A stretch of DNA of 64,000 nucleotides from an uncultured Holdemania sp. (GCA_947037125.1 CAMQTJ010000003.1:1-64000); one strand, 5' to 3'. Positions 43,313 through 52,729 are shown, numbered from the stretch's first letter. Notes: generated by a model not told the origin, from the sequence alone. Made by a program: numbers and translations.

Positions 43313-44725
43313 ATGGCAAAAACACAAGATTTAGCAACGAAAAAAGTATCAAGTTTACTATTTAGTCTGGCAATTCCAGCAATTATAGCACAATTAGTAA
43401 ATATTATTTATAACTTAGTCGATCGTATTTATATAGGTCAAATGGCAGATGGAACAGTAGCTATGGCATCTTTAGGGGTAGCCTTACCAATTGTAACATT
43501 TATCATGGCTTTTACATTATTACTAGGAAATGGTGGTGCTCCACTTGCTGCAATTAAACTTGGTCAAGATGATAAAGATGGCGCTGAGAAAATAATGACA
43601 ACATCATTTGTATTATTAGTAGCTTCAGGTATTATTATTACCATAGCGATATTAATGTTTAAGGAACCAATACTATTATTGTTTGGTGCAAATGCCGAAA
43701 CATTGCCTTTAGCAATTGATTATATTGAAATCTATTGTTTAGGTACAGTATTTGTGCAAATTGCAGTGGGAATGAATGCTTATATTAATACACAAGGATT
43801 TGCGAAAGTTGGAATGAAAAGTGTATTAATTGGAGCTGTTTTAAATATTATATTAGACCCAATCTTTATTTTTGGATTTGGAATGGGTGTAAAAGGTGCA
43901 GCTTTAGCGACTATCATTTCACAAGGTGTTTCAGCTGTTTGGGTATTAATTTTCTTATTTGGTAAAAAGAGTACAATTAAAATTAGAAAAAATTATTTAA
44001 AATTAGATTTAAAAGTTGTGGGAGCTATTTGTGCATTAGGTGTTTCTCCATTTATTATGACTTCTACAGAAAGTTTATTACAAATTTCATTTAATTCACA
44101 ATTAGATAAATTTGGGGGTACAATGGCTGTTGGATCAATGATTGTACTACTTAGTTTATATCAATTAATAAATATGCCTATCAATGGTATAACTTTAGGG
44201 GCTCAACCAATTATAAGTTACAATTATGGAGCTAAAAATTATGAACGCGTTAGAGAAACATTTAAACTTACGTTTATCAGTTCCTTAACATATTCGTTTT
44301 TGATGGCAGGAAGTATTATGCTATTTGCACCATTTGTACTTAGAATGTTTTCAAATGACCCAAATACTATTGAGTTTACTACTTGGGCAGTTCGTATTTA
44401 TTTATTCGGTGCATTATTTTTTGGTGCACAATTAGCTTGTCAACAAACATTTATGGCATGTGGACAAGCAAAAATATCACTAATGATGGCTATTTTTAGA
44501 AAAATAATTTTATTAATACCATTCATTTACTTATTTCCAATGACAATAGGTAATACAGAAATAGCTGTTTCAATGTCACAAACAGTTACATCATTTGTGA
44601 ATGATGCACCTAAAGTTTTTGCAGTGTTTTTTGCAGAACCTGTATCAGATATATTAGCTGCTGCTGTCACAACAACTGTGTTTTATCGTTTTTATAAAAA
44701 ACACTTGTCTAAAGACATCGGTTAA
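43313..44725 (+). CDS. MATE-family multidrug efflux pump (copy 1)
   Basis: 470 residues with twelve membrane helices in two homologous halves. The N-terminal KKVSSLLFSLAIPAIIAQLV and NIIYNLVDRIYIGQ patterns are typical of the DinF/NorM-like MATE subfamily of Firmicutes. It exchanges cations (Na+ or H+) for organic drugs across the cytoplasmic membrane. A second, closely related copy follows after a terminator, so each has its own transcription unit. The start has the weak site GTTGGTG, the same as in copy 2. Confidence 0.93.
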   Translation: MAKTQDLATKKVSSLLFSLAIPAIIAQLVNIIYNLVDRIYIGQMADGTVAMASLGVALPIVTFIMAFTLLLGNGGAPLAAIKLGQDDKDGAEKIMTTSFVLLVASGIIITIAILMFKEPILLLFGANAETLPLAIDYIEIYCLGTVFVQIAVGMNAYINTQGFAKVGMKSVLIGAVLNIILDPIFIFGFGMGVKGAALATIISQGVSAVWVLIFLFGKKSTIKIRKNYLKLDLKVVGAICALGVSPFIMTSTESLLQISFNSQLDKFGGTMAVGSMIVLLSLYQLINMPINGITLGAQPIISYNYGAKNYERVRETFKLTFISSLTYSFLMAGSIMLFAPFVLRMFSNDPNTIEFTTWAVRIYLFGALFFGAQLACQQTFMACGQAKISLMMAIFRKIILLIPFIYLFPMTIGNTEIAVSMSQTVTSFVNDAPKVFAVFFAEPVSDILAAAVTTTVFYRFYKKHLSKDIG

Positions 44726-44746
44726 TATTACATTTAAATTATATTT

Positions 44747-44776
44747 AGAACTCTATTATATTAGGGTTCTTTTTTA
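44747..44776 (+). terminator. Terminator between the two MATE genes
   Basis: AGAACTCTA (44747-44755) pairs with TAGGGTTCT (44762-44770), one G-T pair, followed by TTTTTT. Confidence 0.75.
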
Positions 44777-44828
44777 TTTGCATTTAACTTTAATTAAGAG
44801 TATTATAACAATGAAAAGTTGGTGTACT

Positions 44829-46262
44829 ATGGAAAAAACTAAAGATTTAGAATATAAAAAAATACCAGGTTTATTAATTAGTCTTGCAATACCTGCAATT
44901 GTTGCACAACTCATAAATATTATCTATAACTTGGTTGATCGTATTTATATTGGACAAATGATAGATGGTAATATTGCTATGGCATCATTAGGTGTTGCAC
45001 TTCCAATCATTACATTTATAATGGCATTTACACAATTGTTTGGTAATGGTGGTTCATTTTTAGCGGCAATCAAAATTGGTCAAAATGATAGTGATGGTGC
45101 CGAAAACATTATGACTAATTCATTTGTTTTGCTTATTTCATCAGGTATTATTATAACAATAATTATTTTATTATTTAATGAACCCTTATTATTGTTATTT
45201 GGAGCAAATGGTCAAACTTTACCAATGGCGATTGAATATATAACGATTTATAGTTTAGGAACAATCTTTGTTCAAATAGCGATGGGTATGAATTCATATA
45301 TTAACACACAAGGCTTTGCGGAAATTGGTATGAAAAGTGTGCTTATTGGAGCATTATTAAATATAATATTAGATCCTATTTTCATTTTTGGTTTTGATAT
45401 GGGAGTAAAGGGTGCAGCGTTAGCTACCATAATATCACAAGGAGTTAGTTGTGTTTGGGTATTAAGTTTTTTATTTGGAGAAAAAAGCACAATTAAAATT
45501 AGAAGAAAATATTTTAAATTAAACTTTAAAATTGTATTAGGAATTTGTGCTTTAGGTTTATCACCATTTATTATGTCATCTACAGAAAGTTTGGTGCAAA
45601 TTGTTTTTAATTCCCAGCTTGAAAAATATGGCGGTACACTTGCAGTAGGTGCTATGATTGTTATATTAAGTGTATATCAGCTTGTAACTTTACCACTTCA
45701 TGGTATTACTCATGGTGCACAACCAATTATTAGTTATAATTATGGTGCTAAAAATTATGTAAGAGTATGTGAGGCAATAAAATTATCTTTTATTATATCA
45801 TTTGCTTATTCAATTATTGTCAGCGGTTTTATTATTTTATTTGCACCATATGTTACTCGTATGTTTGTAAATGATCCAGATACATTAATCTTTACTACAT
45901 GGGCAGTTAGAATTTATATAATTGGTGGAATGTCTTATGGTGCACAAATGTCTTGTCAACATGCATTTATGGCGCTTGGACAAGCTAAAATATCGGTATT
46001 TATGGCAGTCTTTAGAAAATTAATTTTATTAATACCTTTTATTTATCTATTTCCTTTAACTATTGGGAATACACAATTCGCATTTGATATATCATTAATT
46101 GTGGCCTCATTTGTACATGATGCACCTAAAGTGTTCGCTATCTTTTTTGCAGGTCCTGTATCTGATATAATTGCAGCTATTGTTACAACAATAACCTTTT
46201 ATATATTTTTAAAAAGACATTTAAAAAAGGACTTAAATAAAGTCCTTGATAGTAGCGATTAA
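44829..46262 (+). CDS. MATE-family multidrug efflux pump (copy 2)
   Basis: About 477 residues from ATG 44829; the stretch GAAAAGTTGGTGTACTATGG is almost identical to that at the start of copy 1, which fixes the start and points to tandem duplication. Most of the sequence aligns with copy 1, including NIIYNLVDRIYIGQM and GAQPIISYNYGAKNY, with divergence concentrated in helices that line the pore (for example TQLFGNGGSFLAAIKIGQ against TLLLGNGGAPLAAIKLGQ). The two copies may therefore differ in substrate. The last 30 bases overlap the convergent HD-HAD gene. Confidence 0.92.
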   Translation: MEKTKDLEYKKIPGLLISLAIPAIVAQLINIIYNLVDRIYIGQMIDGNIAMASLGVALPIITFIMAFTQLFGNGGSFLAAIKIGQNDSDGAENIMTNSFVLLISSGIIITIIILLFNEPLLLLFGANGQTLPMAIEYITIYSLGTIFVQIAMGMNSYINTQGFAEIGMKSVLIGALLNIILDPIFIFGFDMGVKGAALATIISQGVSCVWVLSFLFGEKSTIKIRRKYFKLNFKIVLGICALGLSPFIMSSTESLVQIVFNSQLEKYGGTLAVGAMIVILSVYQLVTLPLHGITHGAQPIISYNYGAKNYVRVCEAIKLSFIISFAYSIIVSGFIILFAPYVTRMFVNDPDTLIFTTWAVRIYIIGGMSYGAQMSCQHAFMALGQAKISVFMAVFRKLILLIPFIYLFPLTIGNTQFAFDISLIVASFVHDAPKVFAIFFAGPVSDIIAAIVTTITFYIFLKRHLKKDLNKVLDSSD

Positions 46263-47453
46263 AGGTTTCTTAAATGAATCCTTTTTTTTATCTTTTACAG
46301 CTATAACATTATTAAATCCTGCTTCAAAACTACAATTGATTCCAGTTATAGAATCTTCAAAGATTAATGTTTCATTAATATTAGTCTTAAGATTATTTGC
46401 AGCATCAATAAACATTAAAACTTTATTTTTATATGTATGATTATCATAAATGATATCACTATAAGTCATATATTTATTTAAGTTGAAATATTCATAGAAA
46501 AAATCGATGTTCTCTTTAATTGATGCTGAAGCTATAGTAAATTTTATATTGTTCATTTTTAATAAATCAAATAATTCATATGCACCATCCACAAGTAATA
46601 CATTGTTTTCAACTATTTGTTTACGATATAATTCTTCTTTTAATTTAGAGTAATAATCATATTCTTCATCACTTAATTCAATATAACTTTTAAGAATCAT
46701 TTTATTTGTTTTACCTGTTAAGTTTTTATGATCTTCAGCACTCATAATTGGTAAGTTTAAGCTACTTAATGTTTCATTCCATGCTTTTAAATGATATGGT
46801 TCATCAAAGACTAATGTCCCATTAAAATCAAAGATAACACCTTTAAAATAACTTAAGAAACATTTTTGTTTTAAGGCTTTTTGATCTTTTATAAGATTAC
46901 GTAAATTAGTTAATTGCAACATATTTCTATCACTTACAATAGGTAATTTCATATAACCTGTTTCACTATACTTATCAATTAAATGTTCATAAGTTCTTTG
47001 ATAACTATCAATAAAATTTAATTCAGGTGAAATACTTTTACCAAAGTCAGTACAACGATTAATTATTTTATCAATATCAATTGTTTTATCAGCACTACTT
47101 ACAATACAACCATAGATTGATACAGGAGGATTTTTTGATGAAGCTCGATGATCTATTATGGCTTGTGCCATAATATCAATTTCTAAATCACTAAAAAATT
47201 CAATAATAAATTTATCTTCTTTCATCATTTGAGCTGATGTAATATGATGTGTTTCTCTTCCATGAATTAATCCTAAATCATGAAATGCTGCAACTGTATA
47301 AACAATATCATAGTTCACATCATAGTTTTTTGCGATAATTAAACTTTGGTGTATAACATCATTTATATGGTCTAAATTATGTGCTTTATCATAATTTTGA
47401 TATTGAATCAAAATATTTTCATCAATATATTTTTTTAGTTTATTATTAATCAT
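46233..47453 (-). CDS. Fusion of an HD-domain hydrolase and a HAD-family phosphatase
   Basis: 406 residues in two halves. Residues 1-195 form an HD-domain phosphohydrolase (AHNLDHINDV, then VAAFHDLGLIHG with the HD pair, and IDHRASSKNP). Residues 207-406 form a HAD phosphatase of the beta-phosphoglucomutase type: nucleophile motif VIFDFNGTLV, the Ser/Thr motif IASASIK, and IFEDSITGINCSFEAGF. Both halves are complete. It overlaps the csoR gene by 4 bases, so it belongs to the copper operon. A link between copper and a nucleotide or sugar phosphate phosphatase is unexpected. Confidence 0.88.
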   Translation of the reverse strand: MINNKLKKYIDENILIQYQNYDKAHNLDHINDVIHQSLIIAKNYDVNYDIVYTVAAFHDLGLIHGRETHHITSAQMMKEDKFIIEFFSDLEIDIMAQAIIDHRASSKNPPVSIYGCIVSSADKTIDIDKIINRCTDFGKSISPELNFIDSYQRTYEHLIDKYSETGYMKLPIVSDRNMLQLTNLRNLIKDQKALKQKCFLSYFKGVIFDFNGTLVFDEPYHLKAWNETLSSLNLPIMSAEDHKNLTGKTNKMILKSYIELSDEEYDYYSKLKEELYRKQIVENNVLLVDGAYELFDLLKMNNIKFTIASASIKENIDFFYEYFNLNKYMTYSDIIYDNHTYKNKVLMFIDAANNLKTNINETLIFEDSITGINCSFEAGFNNVIAVKDKKKDSFKKPLIATIKDFI

Positions 47454-47713
47454 TTATTCACCTTTGAAATAAGTTTCATTACTTCATCTAATTTTTGATC
47501 TAAGTTATCTTCGATGATTGCATCTTTTAAGCAATTTTCAATATGTGCTCTTAATACTGTTTGATTAACTTTTAATATTATTGATGATGTCGCAAGTAAT
47601 TGATTCGATATATCACAACAATAACGATCTTCTTCTACCATTTTTATGATACCTTCAAGTTGTCCCTTGGCAGTTTTTAAAAGGGGTACTACTTTATCTT
47701 TATCGGCTTTCAT
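47450..47713 (-). CDS. csoR: CsoR-family copper-sensing repressor
   Basis: 87 residues, all helical, of the DUF156 family. The Cu(I) ligands are in place: Cys33 (or 32) in RYCCDIS, then H57 and C61 in RAHIENC, the C-x24-H-x3-C pattern of CsoR. Copper binding releases the protein from DNA. Its ATG overlaps the copA stop by one base and its end overlaps the HD-HAD gene by four. The likely operator is the dyad at 50194-50208 next to the copA promoter, giving autoregulation. Confidence 0.93.
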   Translation of the reverse strand: MKADKDKVVPLLKTAKGQLEGIIKMVEEDRYCCDISNQLLATSSIILKVNQTVLRAHIENCLKDAIIEDNLDQKLDEVMKLISKVNK

Positions 47714-47925
47714 TAATCTTGTACCTTAAAACCTTTATCACTAATTGCACTTTTAATTGCTGGTAGTAATGTTTCATCATTAGTTGTTACTGTAACTATT
47801 TTAGTATCGATATTGATATCATAAGAATCTAAGTTAAAAGTTACTAGGACTTTATCAATTGTCATCTTGCAATGATTACACATCATATCACTTACTGTAA
47901 AGCTAATTGTTTTTAAATTATTCAT
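47713..47925 (-). CDS. copZ: Embedded CopZ-like copper chaperone (in-frame 3' part of copA)
   Basis: An internal ATG at 47925, preceded by AGAGGAAA at a 4-5 base spacing, opens 70 codons in the copA frame: MNNLKTISFTVSDMMCNHCK and onwards, with CxxC copper ligands at residues 16 and 19 and the normal length of a free CopZ. The preceding copA codons (KMIKLNKKKEEII) look like an ordinary P-type ATPase C-terminus. A separate CopZ gene has most likely been fused by loss of the copA stop, and may still be translated on its own. Independent translation is inferred. Confidence 0.6.
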   Translation of the reverse strand: MNNLKTISFTVSDMMCNHCKMTIDKVLVTFNLDSYDINIDTKIVTVTTNDETLLPAIKSAISDKGFKVQD

Positions 47926-50184
47926 AATTATTTCCTCTTTTTTCTTATTTAATTTTATCATTTTAAAACTATTTAATCTTAAAGCATTGGTTACAACACA
48001 AATTGAACTTAATGACATTGAAATAGATGCTATCATCGGATTTAATTTAATACCAAATGGTATAAATAAAAGACCTGCTGCAATTGGTATACAAATGATA
48101 TTATAGATAAAGGCAAAAAACAAGTTTTGTTTAATGTTTTTTAATGTTTGTTTACTTAAATTAATTGCATTATAAGCATCAATTAAATCATTACTCAATA
48201 ATACTATATCACTTGATTCAATGGCTATATCTGAACCATTTGATATGGCAACAGAAACATCTGCTAAGGCAAGGGATGGACCATCATTAATACCATCACC
48301 AATCATCATAACTTTATGATTTTCACTTTGTAATTGTTTAATAACAATATGTTTATCTTCAGGTTTACAATTAGCCTTAAAATTAGTTATATTACATTCA
48401 TCAGCTATTTGTTTTGCGACATTATAATTATCACCTGTTAACATAATAACATCAATATTACTTTGTTTAAATAATTCAATTGCCTTTATTGTTGTTTCTT
48501 TTAATTTATCCGTTAAAGTAATTAAACCAATTACTTTTTGATTATGACTAATATACAATATTGTTTTAGCCATTTTAAGATAATTAGTAGCCATATTGTT
48601 TATATCACTATCATCAATATTGTGTAATTTTATGTAATCATAATTTGTAATACTTATTGGATCATTATTTTCAAGTGTTCCATTAATTCCATAACCGATT
48701 ACTTCTTGATATGAATTTAATACTAAAGGTGTGATATTTGATAACTTACTAAAGTCACAAATAGGACTAGCAAAAGGGTGTGAACTTTTTAGTTCTAATG
48801 AATAGGCAATTTGTAATGCATTATCACTAATAAAATAAGTGTCACTAACATCAGGTTTACCATAAGTCATAGTATTTGTTTTATCTAATATTATTGTATC
48901 AACCTTACAAGCATTTTCTAAGGCCTTACCAGACTTGATTAAGATATGATTTAAAGCAGCTTTACCACTTGATACAACTATAGCTGTAGGTGTCGCTAAA
49001 CCTAGGGCACATGGACAAGAGATAACTAATACGGCAATAAACATATTTAAAGCTGTTGTTAAAGGATAACCCATAATTAACCATGTAACTAAAGTTATTA
49101 GTGAAATAATAATAACTGTTGGTACAAAGTATAATGTTATCTTATCTGCAATGTTTGCAATATCAGCTTTTGAGGCAGATGTTTGTTCCATTAATTTAAT
49201 GATTTGGGATATTTGAGAATCTTTTGATAGTTTTAATACTTTGATTTTAATATTGCCATTTAAATTTAAAGTAGCCTGAATTACTTTGTCATCAACTTTT
49301 TTATTAACAGGAACACTCTCCCCACTAATCATTGATTCATCAACCATTGTACTACCTTCAATTATTATTGCATCAGCACTGATTTTTTCCCCCGCCTTAA
49401 CAATACATATATCATTAATTTGTAGGTCTTCAACTAAAACAGTATGTTGTACACCATCTTTTTCAACTGTCGCAACTGTTGGGTTTAAATCAATTAATTT
49501 ATTGATTGCTTTAAATGTTTGCTTTTTTGATTTAGCTTCTAATGTTTTCCCAATATTGATTAAAACAATAATCATTGCAGCTGTTTCAAAATATAAATCA
49601 TTCACATAAATCATCACATTTGCCATATCATTATTAGACATTGCAGTACTTATTAAAAATAAAGTAATAATCCCATAAATTAGTGCAGCACTACTTCCAA
49701 TTGCAACTAATGCATCCATATTGGGATGTTTATTAATTAAACTTTTAAAACCATTTATAAAATAATGTTTATTAATAATTATAATAGGTAGTGTTAACAT
49801 AAATTGAATTAAAGCAAAATTAAGTGGATACTTATGCATATCAATAATACTTGGTAATGGATAATTAAACATATGTGACATAGCAATTAAAAATAAAGGA
49901 ATACCAAAAACTAAAGATATAATTGTATTATTATATAATTGTTTAAATTCATCACTATATGAATCATCTTTTTGACTATTATCAGTAACTTTAAAACCTA
50001 GATTATTAATTTGTTGCTCGATTACTTTTATATCAACATCACTTTCATAATCAAAGCTTAACACTTTGCTATGAAGTGGTAATGTAATATTGCTTATTGA
50101 ATTATTTTGATTTAATTCTTTTTCAATAGATGCAATACAAGCATAACAGGTTATACCATCTACTTTATTTTCATATTTATTCAT
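47713..50184 (-). CDS. copA: Copper-exporting P1B-type ATPase with fused C-terminal CopZ domain
   Basis: 823 residues from ATG 50184 (GGAGGT 5 bases upstream). N-terminal heavy-metal domain with GITCYAC (Cys13, Cys16), eight membrane helices, the actuator motif SGES, the CPC transport motif at 390-392, TGDN, and GDGINDGPS. The phosphorylation motif reads DKTNT (434-438), where nearly all P-type ATPases have DKTGT. A second heavy-metal domain, MMCNHC, fills the last 70 residues and has its own start and ribosome site. It pumps Cu(I) out of the cell. First gene of copA-csoR-HD/HAD. Confidence 0.92.
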   Translation of the reverse strand: MNKYENKVDGITCYACIASIEKELNQNNSISNITLPLHSKVLSFDYESDVDIKVIEQQINNLGFKVTDNSQKDDSYSDEFKQLYNNTIISLVFGIPLFLIAMSHMFNYPLPSIIDMHKYPLNFALIQFMLTLPIIIINKHYFINGFKSLINKHPNMDALVAIGSSAALIYGIITLFLISTAMSNNDMANVMIYVNDLYFETAAMIIVLINIGKTLEAKSKKQTFKAINKLIDLNPTVATVEKDGVQHTVLVEDLQINDICIVKAGEKISADAIIIEGSTMVDESMISGESVPVNKKVDDKVIQATLNLNGNIKIKVLKLSKDSQISQIIKLMEQTSASKADIANIADKITLYFVPTVIIISLITLVTWLIMGYPLTTALNMFIAVLVISCPCALGLATPTAIVVSSGKAALNHILIKSGKALENACKVDTIILDKTNTMTYGKPDVSDTYFISDNALQIAYSLELKSSHPFASPICDFSKLSNITPLVLNSYQEVIGYGINGTLENNDPISITNYDYIKLHNIDDSDINNMATNYLKMAKTILYISHNQKVIGLITLTDKLKETTIKAIELFKQSNIDVIMLTGDNYNVAKQIADECNITNFKANCKPEDKHIVIKQLQSENHKVMMIGDGINDGPSLALADVSVAISNGSDIAIESSDIVLLSNDLIDAYNAINLSKQTLKNIKQNLFFAFIYNIICIPIAAGLLFIPFGIKLNPMIASISMSLSSICVVTNALRLNSFKMIKLNKKKEEIIMNNLKTISFTVSDMMCNHCKMTIDKVLVTFNLDSYDINIDTKIVTVTTNDETLLPAIKSAISDKGFKVQD

Positions 50185-50193
50185 AATACCTCC

Positions 50194-50208
50194 CACCCCT
50201 ATAGGGTG
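50194..50208. promoter_or_regulatory. CsoR-type operator
   Basis: CACCCCTATAGGGTG is a near-perfect dyad (CACCC/GGGTG around CTATA), closely matching the G/C-tract dyads bound by CsoR repressors. It lies between the copA -10 and its ribosome site, so bound repressor would block transcription. Confidence 0.7.
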
Positions 50209-50213
50209 TCTAA

Positions 50214-50242
50214 ATTATATACTTGATTTAATAAATAGTCAA
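50214..50242 (-). promoter_or_regulatory. copA operon promoter
   Basis: On the minus strand, TTGACT (50242-50237), exactly 17 bases, then TATAAT (50219-50214), followed 6 bases later by the CsoR-type dyad. Confidence 0.75.
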
Positions 50243-50343
50243 TTATATTGCTTTTTAATATTTAAAGTATAAATAATAATAGATAATGATGAACTTATAT
50301 TAAAAAAGTGGTAAAATAATAATCAGTAAAGCGAGGTAAATAT

Positions 50344-52128
50344 ATGATTAAAACAAGAATTGAAAAATTAAGAAAATTAATGGTTGAACGTAATATTGAT
50401 GTTTATTTAGTTCCAACTGCCGACTATCATCAAAGTGAGTATATTTGTGATTATTTTAAGTGTCGTGAATATATTTCAGGTTTTACAGGTTCAGCTGGAA
50501 CTGTTGTAATAACAAAAGATCAAGCAGGTTTATGGACTGATGGTCGTTATTTTATTCAAGCATCAAAACAAATAGAAAATACGGGTATTACTCTTTATAA
50601 AATGGGTGTTGAAAATACTATATCAATATTAGATTTTATTAAACAAAATTTAAATGAAAATAATTACGTTGGTTTTGATGGTAAGTGTGTTAGTGCAAAC
50701 ATGGGTAAAAGTGTTGAAAATGTTGCGAAGTTTAAGAAAGCTTTAATTAAAGATAATGAAGATTTAATTGATTTAGTTTATGATAATCGTCCATTATTAC
50801 CAAAAGATAAAGCATTTATCTTAGATATTAAATATTGTGGAAAATCACTTTTTGATAAAGTAAATGATGTGAAAAAAGCAATGGAAAAAAACAATTGTAC
50901 TAAACATATTACATGTGCATTAGACGAAATTTGTTGGCTATTAAATATTCGAGGTAATGATGTATTACATACACCGGTTGTACTATCTTATTGTGTAATA
51001 TCACAAGATGGTGTAGAACTATATATTGATAAGAGTAAACTTGATGAACAAATGCTTCAATACTTTAAGGATAATAATGTTGTATTACATGATTATTTTG
51101 ATATTATCAATGATTTAGCTAATATCAAAGATCAAACAATTTGGTTAGATGGTACTAAAGCTAGTTATTCAATGCTTAATGTTTTAAATAAAAATAATAC
51201 AATGATTAATCAACCATCATCAATTGTACTTGCCAAGGCAATTAAAAATGAAGTGGAAATAGCTAACGTAAAACAATCTCATATTATTGATGGTGTATGT
51301 GTTACTAAGTTTATGTATTGGTTAAAACATAATTATGATAAACAAGAATTAAGTGAAATAGATGCATCTGATTATTTAGAAAATTTAAGAAAAGAAATGG
51401 GTGCAATTGATTCAAGTTTTTCTACAATTGCTGCCGTAAATGAAAATGCTGCATCAATGCATTATAGTGCTACAAAAGAAAAACATTCAATGATTAAAAA
51501 AGATGGGATTATTTTAGTTGATTCAGGTGGTCAATATCTACAAGGAACAACAGATATTACAAGAACTATTGCATTAGGTAATATTAAACCTGAATGGAAA
51601 AGATTAATTACTATTGTATTAAAGGGAATGCTTAATTTAAGTAATGCGAAGTTTTTATATGGTTGTACGGGTCAAAACTTAGATATCTTAGCTCGTAATC
51701 CAATCTGGCAACATGATTTAGATTATCAATGTGGAACAGGTCATGGTATTGGTTATCTTTTAGGTGTTCATGAAGGACCTCATGGTTTTAGATGGCAAAA
51801 ATCAATAGCTCGTAGTGAAGACACACGTCTTGAACATGGTATGATTATTACAAATGAGCCTGGTATTTATTTACCTAATGATATGGGTGTTAGAATTGAA
51901 AATGAATTAATTGTAACTAAAGGTAATAAAAATGAATATGGTCAATTTATGTACTTAGATACAATTACATTTGCACCTATTGATTTAGATTCAATTGATA
52001 AGCAATATTTAAATAATGAAGAAATCAAACAATTAAATGATTATCACAATGAAGTTTATTTAAAAATTTCACCATATTTAAATGATGATGAAAAAGTTTG
52101 GTTAAAACAATATACAAAAGCAATCTAA
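50344..52128 (+). CDS. Xaa-Pro aminopeptidase (M24B, long form)
   Basis: 594 residues, the usual length of the long aminopeptidase P form with two creatinase-like N-terminal domains (1-310) and a pita-bread catalytic domain (315-540). The dinuclear metal ligands are visible in VDSGGQYLQGTTDITRT, GTGHGIGYLLGVHEGPHG, ITNEPGIYL and GVRIENELIV. It removes N-terminal residues that precede proline. It is cytoplasmic and monocistronic, with GAGG before the ATG and a terminator at 52138. Confidence 0.95.
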   Translation: MIKTRIEKLRKLMVERNIDVYLVPTADYHQSEYICDYFKCREYISGFTGSAGTVVITKDQAGLWTDGRYFIQASKQIENTGITLYKMGVENTISILDFIKQNLNENNYVGFDGKCVSANMGKSVENVAKFKKALIKDNEDLIDLVYDNRPLLPKDKAFILDIKYCGKSLFDKVNDVKKAMEKNNCTKHITCALDEICWLLNIRGNDVLHTPVVLSYCVISQDGVELYIDKSKLDEQMLQYFKDNNVVLHDYFDIINDLANIKDQTIWLDGTKASYSMLNVLNKNNTMINQPSSIVLAKAIKNEVEIANVKQSHIIDGVCVTKFMYWLKHNYDKQELSEIDASDYLENLRKEMGAIDSSFSTIAAVNENAASMHYSATKEKHSMIKKDGIILVDSGGQYLQGTTDITRTIALGNIKPEWKRLITIVLKGMLNLSNAKFLYGCTGQNLDILARNPIWQHDLDYQCGTGHGIGYLLGVHEGPHGFRWQKSIARSEDTRLEHGMIITNEPGIYLPNDMGVRIENELIVTKGNKNEYGQFMYLDTITFAPIDLDSIDKQYLNNEEIKQLNDYHNEVYLKISPYLNDDEKVWLKQYTKAI

Positions 52129-52137
52129 TTAATTATT

Positions 52138-52170
52138 AAAACGACATTTTGTAAGTGTCGTTTTATTTTA
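52138..52170 (+). terminator. Terminator after the aminopeptidase gene
   Basis: AAAACGACA (52138-52146) pairs with TGTCGTTTT (52156-52164), then ATTTTA. Confidence 0.8.
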
Positions 52171-52271
52171 GTTATTATTAAATTTTTTAAGGTATAAATT
52201 AATTTATTTAATATGATATCAAAGTATTGAAAAGAAACAGTTATTTTGATTGTGATATGATATTTTATTTA

Positions 52272-52280
52272 TGTTATAAT
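52272..52280 (+). promoter_or_regulatory. Extended -10 promoter for the membrane protein gene
   Basis: TGTTATAAT, 76 bases before the start codon at 52357. Confidence 0.5.
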
Positions 52281-52356
52281 TAATACATTGTAGCAATAAA
52301 ATATGTATATATAATAGTTAATCATGCTTATTATATGATATGAAAAGGGGAAAAAT

Positions 52357-52671
52357 ATGTTTTATGATATATTAAATGTTTTAAGTCTTATTTTAGCGAT
52401 GTTATCTTTAGTAATGCCATTTGAAAGTTATTATAAATATAAAGCTGGTGATAGAAATAAGGGAATGAAACAAACTTTGATAGGACTTAGTAGTGCTGTT
52501 TTAGTATTATTATTTCAAATTATGTATCAAAGTCATTTAGTTAAAATTAACGATATGGCAAGTTTTGAAAATATCTTACCAATAATTGAAGTTGTTTTAA
52601 TTGCTTTTGTAGTATTAACGTTAATTATGAATGTTTTAGCTTATATATCAACTACATGGATTCAAGATTAA
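52357..52671 (+). CDS. Small membrane protein of unknown function
   Basis: 104 residues with three hydrophobic helices (about 4-22, 40-58 and 76-97) and a short basic loop, YYKYKAGDRNKGMK, after the first. GGGG lies 7 bases upstream of the ATG. I do not recognise the family. It is a single-gene unit between the aminopeptidase and the restriction-modification island, and no partner is visible. Confidence 0.65.
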   Translation: MFYDILNVLSLILAMLSLVMPFESYYKYKAGDRNKGMKQTLIGLSSAVLVLLFQIMYQSHLVKINDMASFENILPIIEVVLIAFVVLTLIMNVLAYISTTWIQD

Positions 52672-52729
52672 ATTGATATAGAACAAAATAATATTTATGG
52701 AAAAAATTATTATGCGTTTACTTTTAAAT

